A stretch of DNA of 64,000 bases from Aliidongia sp035943795 (GTDB lineage Bacteria; Pseudomonadota; Alphaproteobacteria; ATCC43930; CGMCC-115725). The DNA lies in contig NZ_DASZBY010000050.1 of the NCBI RefSeq assembly GCF_035943795.1, positions 72,303 to 136,302 on the forward strand, read 5' to 3'. The notes below the pieces were generated by a model. That model ran no database searches. It saw only the letters and a list, made by a program, of their open reading frames with translations, and was not told the origin of the DNA. The translations under genes were made by a program, and so were the position numbers. Below, piece by piece: positions 57,993 through 64,000 of this stretch (positions are counted from its first letter, which is position 1; every line of letters begins with the position of its first letter).

Positions 57993-59855
57993 TCAGAGAA
58001 AACCGATCGAGAGCCATGGCACGGCCGCGATCAGTACGGTCGCGGCCAGCAGAACCGCCAGATAGGGCCAGACGCGCGACATGGCCGCATCGGGCGAGAC
58101 CCGGCCGATGGCGCAGGCCGCATAGAAGCCGACCCCGAACGGCGGGGCGAACAGGCCCATGCCCATCGCCAGGACCACGACGATGGCGTAGTGCACCTCG
58201 TTGATGCCGAGCGCGCGGGCGACCGGGAACAGCAGCGGCCCGAACAGCACGATGGCCGGAATCCCTTCGAGCACGCTGCCCAGCACGGTGAAGACTAGGA
58301 TCGAGATGGCGAGGAATCCCAACGGTCCGCCGGAGACCGCGCTCATGGTCGCGACCAGGGAATGGGAGAAACCCGATTGGGTCAGCGCCCAGGCCATCGC
58401 CGTTGCGGTGCCGATGATCAGCAGGATGGCGCCGGACAGCGAGGCGGTTTCGATCAGGATCGGCACGACCCTGCTCCAGTCGAACTGGCGATAGACGAAC
58501 AGCCCGACCAGGATCGTATAGACGATACCGACGGTCGAGACCTCGGTCGCGGTCGCGATGCCGTCGACCACAGCGGCGCGGATCACGAACGGCAGGATCA
58601 GGGCGGGCACGGCGATGACGAACCGCTTGCCGATCTCGCTCCACGATGCCCGCTCGATGCCGGACACGTCGTCGTGACGGCAGCGCAGACGGGCCACGAT
58701 GGCGAGCGCCAGCGCGCCGACCGCCGCCGGCAGCAGGCCGCCGGTGAACAGCGCCGCGATCGACACGCCGGTCACCGAGCCGATGGTGATCAGCACCAGG
58801 CTGGGCGGGATCGTCTCGGCCATAGCGCCGGACGCGGACAGCAATGCCACGAGTTCGCCCGGCGCCGCTCCGCGCTGCTTCATCTCCGGAAACAGGGCCG
58901 GCGCCACGGCCGCCATATCGGCGGCCTTGGACCCGGAAATGCCGGATACGAGATACATCGCGCCCAGCAGCACATAGGCGAGGCCGCCCTTCACGTGGCC
59001 GACGATCGAGGCCATGAACGCGACCAGCACGCGTGCCAGCCCGGTCATTTCGATCAAGAGGCCCAGGAAAACGAACAGCGGCACCGCCAGCAACACCAGG
59101 CCCGACATGCCCTCGTCCATGCGGCTGACCACGATGGTGAGCGGCATGCGCGTGACCACGGCCAGGTAGGACATGGTGGCGACGCCGAACGAGAAGGCGA
59201 TCGGCACGCCGACCGCGACGCAGATCGCGACCAGCACCACGAAGAACACGACCAGATTGCCGATGCCCAGGCTCATCAGCCAGGGCTTGGCGAGCCAGAA
59301 GCCCACGGCGACCGCGCCGACGACGGCGAGCGCGCCCAGCATCTGCAGCAGGCTGGATCCGGCCACCAGGCGGCGTACCGCGATCAGCAGCATCAGCAGC
59401 GCGCCGACGATGATCGCCGCCACGCGGAAACTGTCGTGGATTTCGAGCGCCGGCGTGGTGATGAACCATTGCGCTTCGACATATGCGCGCGCCGGCGCGA
59501 CGATCTCGAGCACGAAGACCGCGACCACGGCGGCGGCCAGCGCCCGGAGGCGAGCCTGCCAGATTGGCGGCAGCAGCATCGCCACCGCCGTCAGGCGCAT
59601 GTGCTCGTCGCGCCGCAGCGCCACGACCGCGCCCAGCATGGCCAGCCACAGGAACAGGATCGAGGCCAGTTCGTCCGACCAGATCAGCGGGCGGTTGATC
59701 ACGTAGCGCGACACCACCCCGGCGAACAGCACGCAGATCTCGACCACGACCAGCGCGGCGGCCGGCCATTCGGTCAACCGCCCCAGCCACAGGTCGAACC
59801 GGCCGCCACCGGATGTCGCCGCACTTTTCCCGACCTCGGCAGCGGCCATGCTCAT
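57993..59855 (-). CDS. TRAP transporter fused small and large permease (DctQ-DctM)
   Basis: 620 residues from the ATG at 59855 with GGAGGA 9 nt upstream. Residues about 25-170 form a DctQ-like four-helix unit (VVSRYVINRPLIWSDELASI). From about 190 follows the DctM large subunit with many hydrophobic helices, VLLAVPLFVFLGLLIEMTG and SGSKAADMAAVAPALFPEM in the central part. The fusion is a known TRAP layout. It imports an organic acid driven by the sodium or proton gradient, taking substrate from the DctP-type protein encoded 22 nt upstream. The substrate is unknown. Confidence 0.93.
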   Translation of the reverse strand: MSMAAAEVGKSAATSGGGRFDLWLGRLTEWPAAALVVVEICVLFAGVVSRYVINRPLIWSDELASILFLWLAMLGAVVALRRDEHMRLTAVAMLLPPIWQARLRALAAAVVAVFVLEIVAPARAYVEAQWFITTPALEIHDSFRVAAIIVGALLMLLIAVRRLVAGSSLLQMLGALAVVGAVAVGFWLAKPWLMSLGIGNLVVFFVVLVAICVAVGVPIAFSFGVATMSYLAVVTRMPLTIVVSRMDEGMSGLVLLAVPLFVFLGLLIEMTGLARVLVAFMASIVGHVKGGLAYVLLGAMYLVSGISGSKAADMAAVAPALFPEMKQRGAAPGELVALLSASGAMAETIPPSLVLITIGSVTGVSIAALFTGGLLPAAVGALALAIVARLRCRHDDVSGIERASWSEIGKRFVIAVPALILPFVIRAAVVDGIATATEVSTVGIVYTILVGLFVYRQFDWSRVVPILIETASLSGAILLIIGTATAMAWALTQSGFSHSLVATMSAVSGGPLGFLAISILVFTVLGSVLEGIPAIVLFGPLLFPVARALGINEVHYAIVVVLAMGMGLFAPPFGVGFYAACAIGRVSPDAAMSRVWPYLAVLLAATVLIAAVPWLSIGFL

Positions 59856-59877
59856 CGCCCCGTTCCTCCGGCCGCGG

Positions 59878-60891
59878 TCAAGCGAGGCTGCCGACGTTCT
59901 TTTCGAGCAGCGCCCAGGCTTCGTCACCGTACTTCTGCTTCCATTCGGCGTAGAAGCCGGCCTTCTTCAGCGCGTCGCGGAACGGTTGCGGATCCGGATT
60001 GGCGAAGGTCAGGCCCTTGGACGTCAGATCGGCCTTGAGGCTGTCGTTCATCGAGGCTACGTCGGCCCGTTCGTCGAGCGCCGACTTGTTGAAGCTCTCC
60101 TGCACCAGGTCCTGCATGGCTTTCGGCAGTTCGGCGAACGCCTTGGCATTGGCCAGGAAATGGAAACCGTCCCACATGTGGTTGGTCATGGAGCAGTATT
60201 TCTGCACCTCGTACAGCTTGCCGGACTGGATGATGGCAAGCGGGTTTTCCTGGCCCTCGACGATCTTGGTCTGGAGCGAGGAATACACCTCCGAGAAATT
60301 GATGCTCGCCGGCGACGAACCGAACGCCTTGAACATTGAAGTCCACAGCGGGCTGACCGGCACGCGGATCTTGAAACCGGCCAGATCCTCGGGCTTCAGG
60401 ATCGGCTTGGTCGAGGACGTGATCTCGCGATAGCCATTGTCCCACATCTTGTCGAACGCCACGAGGCCGACCTTGGAGATGGCCTGGCGCACGTGCGTCC
60501 CAAGATCGCCGTCCATGGCCTTCCAGACCTGATCGTAATCTTTGAAGGCGAAACCGATGCCGTTGATCGAGGCGATCGGCACCAGGGTCGAGAGGATGAG
60601 TCCGGACAGCGTGAAGAATTCGAGCGCACCGGAACGGACCTGGCTCAGCATGTCCGTATCGCCGCCCAGTTGGCTGTTCGGGAAGATCTGGATGTCGACC
60701 TTGCCGCCCGAGCCCTCGCGGATCTTGTCGGCCGCCTCTTTCAGGCGCGTATTCATCGGGTGCGAGACGGCCAGATTGTTCGCCATCTTGTAGCTGAATT
60801 CGGCCGCGCGCAGACCGCGCGGCAGCAGGGTGGCACCAAGCCCGACGGCCGCGGCGCTGGTCACGAAGTTTCTCCGGGTAATTCCCGTCAT
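59878..60891 (-). CDS. TRAP transporter substrate-binding protein (DctP-type)
   Basis: 337 residues from the ATG at 60891 with GGAGGG 6 nt upstream. A twin-arginine signal (TRRNFVTSAAAVGLGATLL) ends near 32. The mature part has HPMNTRLKEAADKIREGSGGKVDIQIFPNS (in pieces) and LGGDTDMLSQVRSGALEF, then IRVPVSPLWTSMFKAFGSSP and SEVYSSLQTKIVEGQENP, the DctP carboxylate-binding core including the conserved arginine. It captures substrate in the periplasm for the fused permease downstream. The promoter region upstream is shared with the secreted hydrolase gene. Confidence 0.95.
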   Translation of the reverse strand: MTGITRRNFVTSAAAVGLGATLLPRGLRAAEFSYKMANNLAVSHPMNTRLKEAADKIREGSGGKVDIQIFPNSQLGGDTDMLSQVRSGALEFFTLSGLILSTLVPIASINGIGFAFKDYDQVWKAMDGDLGTHVRQAISKVGLVAFDKMWDNGYREITSSTKPILKPEDLAGFKIRVPVSPLWTSMFKAFGSSPASINFSEVYSSLQTKIVEGQENPLAIIQSGKLYEVQKYCSMTNHMWDGFHFLANAKAFAELPKAMQDLVQESFNKSALDERADVASMNDSLKADLTSKGLTFANPDPQPFRDALKKAGFYAEWKQKYGDEAWALLEKNVGSLA

Positions 60892-61234
60892 CTCATCCCT
60901 CCCGTGGATCATCGATCTCTTTGTTGAAGTGCAGCATTCCCCAGGGAGCGTGGAAGGGCAACCGTCCGATGGAGCCAAAAACGCCATTCGTCGGACTTTT
61001 TATCGATTGGGCCCGATGCGACGGGAGGCCGATGGATATCCGATCCGGACTTGCGGGCCGTTCCACCAGTCCCGGCCGCGCCGTTACCTCGAAATATTCG
61101 CGTCCGCTTCATTCGCCAAATCCAGTATCGGCACTCGATCGGTACATTGATCAATTGGCCGCACCGGTATATTTTCAGAAAAAATTAACCATAAAATCAA
61201 TGCCAAGAAATGGGGAAGAATCTGGGAGGAAATC
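60892..61234. other. 343-nt divergent gap between TRAP operon and secreted hydrolase gene
   Basis: No gene is seen. Near the right end it becomes AT-rich and contains ATTGATCAAT (61146-61155), a perfect 10-bp palindrome about 80 nt before the GTG start of the hydrolase. Both divergent genes could be controlled from here by one regulator, which would make sense if the esterase releases the acid that the TRAP system imports. Confidence 0.45.
61146..61155. promoter_or_regulatory. 10-bp perfect palindrome, weak operator candidate
   Basis: ATTGATCAAT sits in the AT-rich part of the divergent region between the TRAP operon and the secreted hydrolase gene. It is short, so chance is quite possible; position is the only supporting point. 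Confidence 0.25.
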
Positions 61235-63319
61235 GTGAAAAAGCCCTGCTCCATGAGCCGGCCGCTGGCCGGAAGCCTTGCAGCAAGTTTGATCACCCTC
61301 GTCGGCCTCGCGCCGACCGCCAATGCCCGGGTCACCGGCATCGTGTTGGGCGCCCCCACGCAGCCCTACGGCACCACCGGCTTCGGAACGACCGGCGCCT
61401 ATGAGGAACTCGACGGCGTCGCCAATGGCGAGATCGACCCGCGCGATCCGGTGAACGCGGTCATCCAGGACATCGACCTCGCTCCCCGCAACGCACGCGG
61501 CATGGTCGAATACACGACCAACATCTCGATCCTGAAGCCGGTCGACGAGAGCAAGGGCAACCACACTTTGCTGTTCGAGATCGTCAACCGCGGCAACAAG
61601 CTCGATCCCGGATTCTATAATGTCGGGGCGACGACCGCGAACCCGGCCGGCGACGGTTTCCTGGAGCAGCAGGGCTTCACTCTGGTATGGGCCGGCTGGC
61701 AGCCGGACCTGCTGCCGCTGCCGGGCCTGGTCACCATGAAGCCGGTGATCGCCCATCAGCACAACGGCGGCACGATCACCGGTGTCGTGCGCTCCGAATT
61801 CATCCTCGGCACGGCGGCGACGACCCAGAACATCCTGGCCGATTCCAGCTCCAATACGCCGGGCTATGCGACCGTCACGCTCGACAATTCCCATGACACC
61901 ATGACCATGCGCGTCCATCAGGACGATCCCAAGGTCAAGATCCCCAACGGCGATTGGGCCTATGGCGACTGCACCAGCGTGCCGTTCCCCGGGACGCCGA
62001 ACGCCCAGAAGGTGTGCCTCAAGAACGGCTTCGACACCAACCACATCTACGAACTGGTCTATACGGCGAAGGACCCGATCGTCATGGGGCTGGGCCTGGC
62101 CGCAATCCGCGACGTGGGCTCGTTCCTGCGTCATGCCCGGCACGACGAGGCCGGGACGCCCAACCCGCTGGCGGGCGCAATCAAATACAGCCTGCTGAAC
62201 GGCATCTCGCAAAGCGGCCGCCTGCTGCGCACCTTCCTCGACCTGGGCTTCAACCAGGACGAACGACGCCGCCAGGTCTATGATGGGATGCAGCCGCACA
62301 TCGGGTCGGTCCGCAACTACATGAACGTGCGCTTCGCCCAGCCCGGCCGCCTGGCCGGGACCCAGCATACCGAGAAGCAATATCCGGGACCCGAGGCGCC
62401 CGCGACCTACGAGCCGAGCTTCGATCCCCTCGCCGGCCAGTTTGGCGGCCTGTTCGATCGCTGCCGCCAGTCGGAGACCTGCCCCAAGGTCGTCCATACC
62501 ATGAGCGACATCGAATATTGGCAGGCCTCCGGGGCGGCCGACACGACCGACCCGACCGGCACGCGCGACGAGCGCCTGCCGCGGGACGTCCGGATCTATG
62601 AATTCTCCAGCACGCAGCACGGCGGCTTCTCGCCGGTCGCGGCCCTGCCGACCTCGACCGGCATCTGCCAGCAATTGCCTAACACCAATTCCTATACCTA
62701 CAACATCCGGGCGCTGCTGGTGGCATTGCAGCATTGGGTCGCAAAGGGAACGGAACCACCGGACAGCGACCATTCGAACCTCGCGCACCGCAGTCTGGTG
62801 CCGCTCAACCGGTTCGTATTCCCGGCCATCCCGACGGTGACCGACCCGCACGGCATCTTCAACACCCGCACCGTCTATTTCCGGGGCTTTCAATACGATG
62901 CTCCCGACCTGAGCGGGATCATCGCGGTTGAACCGCCGATTCCGGTCCGGCAATACCCGGCACTGGTGCCCCAGGTCGATGCCGACGGCAACGACATCGA
63001 CGGCGTGCGTTCGGTCACGCTGCGCGCGCCGCTCGGCACCTATACCGGCTGGAACGTCCGCAAAGCGGGCTTCAGCGAGGGCGACGCCTGCGACCTGACG
63101 GGCGGGTGGGTGCCCTTCGCGCTGACCGAGGCGCAACGCCGGCAAGCGCATGACCCGCGCCCCTCGCTGCAGGAGCGCTACGGCACCCTCGCGGCCTATG
63201 CCAAGGTCGCGACGGCGGCGGCCAACACGCTGGTCGGCAAAGGCGAGTTGCTGAGCGGCGATGCGGCGGCGGCAATCGCCAGCGCCACGGCACAGGCCCA
63301 CGCATTGGGACTGAACTGA
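61235..63319 (+). CDS. Secreted alpha/beta-hydrolase-domain protein (PF20091-like)
   Basis: 694 residues from a GTG at 61235 with GGGAGGAAATC directly upstream. A signal peptide ends near 31 (APTANA). The long body has LLFEIVNRGNKLDPGFYNVG and WAGWQPDLLP, and the hydrolase nucleophile region is LLNGISQSGRLLRTFLDLGFN with Ser325/Ser327. YFRGFQYDAPDLSGI near 545 and the C-terminal LQERYGTLAAYAKVA are typical of the family. The enzymes are little studied; an esterase role is inferred. It diverges from the TRAP operon and could release the acid it imports. Confidence 0.8.
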   Translation: MKKPCSMSRPLAGSLAASLITLVGLAPTANARVTGIVLGAPTQPYGTTGFGTTGAYEELDGVANGEIDPRDPVNAVIQDIDLAPRNARGMVEYTTNISILKPVDESKGNHTLLFEIVNRGNKLDPGFYNVGATTANPAGDGFLEQQGFTLVWAGWQPDLLPLPGLVTMKPVIAHQHNGGTITGVVRSEFILGTAATTQNILADSSSNTPGYATVTLDNSHDTMTMRVHQDDPKVKIPNGDWAYGDCTSVPFPGTPNAQKVCLKNGFDTNHIYELVYTAKDPIVMGLGLAAIRDVGSFLRHARHDEAGTPNPLAGAIKYSLLNGISQSGRLLRTFLDLGFNQDERRRQVYDGMQPHIGSVRNYMNVRFAQPGRLAGTQHTEKQYPGPEAPATYEPSFDPLAGQFGGLFDRCRQSETCPKVVHTMSDIEYWQASGAADTTDPTGTRDERLPRDVRIYEFSSTQHGGFSPVAALPTSTGICQQLPNTNSYTYNIRALLVALQHWVAKGTEPPDSDHSNLAHRSLVPLNRFVFPAIPTVTDPHGIFNTRTVYFRGFQYDAPDLSGIIAVEPPIPVRQYPALVPQVDADGNDIDGVRSVTLRAPLGTYTGWNVRKAGFSEGDACDLTGGWVPFALTEAQRRQAHDPRPSLQERYGTLAAYAKVATAAANTLVGKGELLSGDAAAAIASATAQAHALGLN

Positions 63320-63327
63320 GACCAGGA

Positions 63328-63362
63328 CGGCCCCCGTTGCCTCGACGAGGCCGCGGGGGCCG
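63328..63362. terminator. Hairpin after the secreted hydrolase
   Basis: CGGCCCCCG (63328-63336) pairs with CGGGGGCCG (63354-63362), and inside the loop CCTCG/CGAGG (63340-63350) pairs as well, giving an extended hairpin 8 nt after the hydrolase stop. No T-run follows, so termination strength is uncertain. Confidence 0.5.
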
Positions 63363-63517
63363 ACCCTCCACTTCATCGAACCGACGATTCGACCGTCGTT
63401 TCGCCGACCGGGCGCCCGCCCGTTCCGGCACTCTATCGACGATGTCGTTTCGGGGATGACCCGCGCGCACCAACCGGCTAAGCATCCGGCCAACGTGTCC
63501 CCCGGAGAATCGCCGCC

Positions 63518-64000
63518 ATGTCGACCGCCCCCACCACTGCGCATGAGGTTTCCACCCTGCTGGATCGGCTCGGCGTCGATCGCAGCGCTTACGAGGGCGG
63601 GACACTCGCCGTGCGCTCGCCGATCGACGGCGCCATCATCGGGCGGCTGCGCGAGCATTCTGCGGCCGAGGTGACGGAGGCCATCGGCCGTGCACACGAT
63701 GCTTTCTTGGCCTGGCGCGAAATTCCGGCGCCGCGCCGGGGCGAGCTGGTCCGCCTGCTGGGCGAGGAACTGCGTGCCCACAAGGATTTGTTGGGCCGGT
63801 TGGTCTCGCTCGAGGCCGGCAAGATCGTCCAGGAAGGCCTGGGCGAGGTCCAGGAGATGATCGACATCTGCGATTATGCGGTGGGCCTGTCGCGCCAGCT
63901 CTATGGCCTGACCATCGCCACCGAGCGTCCCGGGCACCGGATGATGGAAACCTGGCATCCGCTCGGCGTCGTCGGCGTCATTTCCGCCTTCAACTTCCCG
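63518..64000 (+). CDS. Aldehyde dehydrogenase, ALDH7-like, N-terminal part (cut by window edge)
   Basis: 161 residues are visible from the ATG at 63518; the rest lies beyond the window. The N-terminus has EGGTLAVRSPIDGAIIGRL, then LGEVQEMIDICDYAVGLSRQ, where GEVQE-IDICDYA is strongly typical of ALDH7 (alpha-aminoadipic semialdehyde / piperideine-6-carboxylate dehydrogenase, AmaB), and METWHPLGVVGVISAFNFP is the NAD-binding start. ALDH7 enzymes oxidise the semialdehyde in lysine catabolism, and some act on other aldehydes. The catalytic cysteine is not visible. Confidence 0.88.
   Translation, partial: MSTAPTTAHEVSTLLDRLGVDRSAYEGGTLAVRSPIDGAIIGRLREHSAAEVTEAIGRAHDAFLAWREIPAPRRGELVRLLGEELRAHKDLLGRLVSLEAGKIVQEGLGEVQEMIDICDYAVGLSRQLYGLTIATERPGHRMMETWHPLGVVGVISAFNFP

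Noticed and set aside
58362..60038. A 558-codon rightward frame opposite the TRAP genes
   Set aside because: The product is full of Arg, His, Asp and Gln with no domain; it mirrors the hydrophobic permease codons.
1..64000. tRNA, rRNA, CRISPR arrays, insertion sequences or phage genes
   Set aside because: No cloverleaf, direct-repeat array, transposase motif or terminal inverted repeat was recognised by eye; short matches such as GGTTCGAAT near 50067 lie inside coding sequence.

Overview
The window is GC-rich, compactly packed chromosomal DNA whose gene content fits an alphaproteobacterium, possibly of the Rhodospirillales/Azospirillales group. The lineage is inferred from gene types and codon bias, not from a marker tree. 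I see no rRNA, tRNA, insertion sequence, phage gene or CRISPR array. Housekeeping genes (smpB, dapA, msrC, yedK-type, motA) lie between blocks of surface-polysaccharide genes.

Layout. 1-0.95 kb: start of a WbaP-type initiating sugar-phosphate transferase. 1.5-4.95 kb: msrC, a GMC oxidoreductase, and a TetR regulator with a DUF962/Mpo1-like membrane protein. 5.0-13.3 kb: the most unusual block, with an ABC exporter, two glycosyltransferases, a PqqD/RRE-type protein with a long tail, a sulfotransferase, an HprK-related P-loop kinase, an intact NTP_transf_5-type nucleotidyltransferase and what looks like its catalytically dead paralogue. A small AT-rich island and a YbaK-fold protein follow. 14.2-17.9 kb: smpB, dapA and a soluble lytic transglycosylase. 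18-24.5 kb: an O-antigen polymerase-like protein carrying an apparent C-terminal chain-length-determinant domain, a second chain-length determinant with an anomalous 5' end, and three glycosyltransferases. 24.7-27.2 kb: an overlapping dehalogenase / hydrolase / dehydratase operon. 27.2-28.9 kb: bactofilin and an M23 peptidase. 29.5-32.9 kb: livHMGF without a binding protein. 33 kb: solitary motA.

33.9-48.2 kb is the main exopolysaccharide locus: glycosyltransferases, an epimerase, an acyltransferase, a Wzx flippase, gmd and fcl for GDP-L-fucose, and the YjbH / giant SLBB exporter / YjbF lipoprotein envelope module. 48.4-52 kb: a small lytic transglycosylase, a YedK/HMCES-type protein, an orphan small gene and a secreted S53 peptidase. 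52.3-57.5 kb: a GT2-methyltransferase fusion, another GT2, a MarR-like remnant and a TPR/O-GlcNAc-transferase-like protein. 57.7-64 kb: a small HTH protein, a fused TRAP transporter with its binding protein, a secreted alpha/beta hydrolase and the start of an ALDH7-type dehydrogenase.

Together the genes describe a Wzx/Wzy-type, probably fucosylated and possibly sulfated polysaccharide: WbaP-type priming, about ten glycosyltransferases, flippase, polymerase, chain-length control, SLBB/YjbH/YjbF export and peptidoglycan remodelling. The RRE-kinase-nucleotidyltransferase block beside it is the best candidate for an undescribed system. All assignments come from reading motifs; no search was run.
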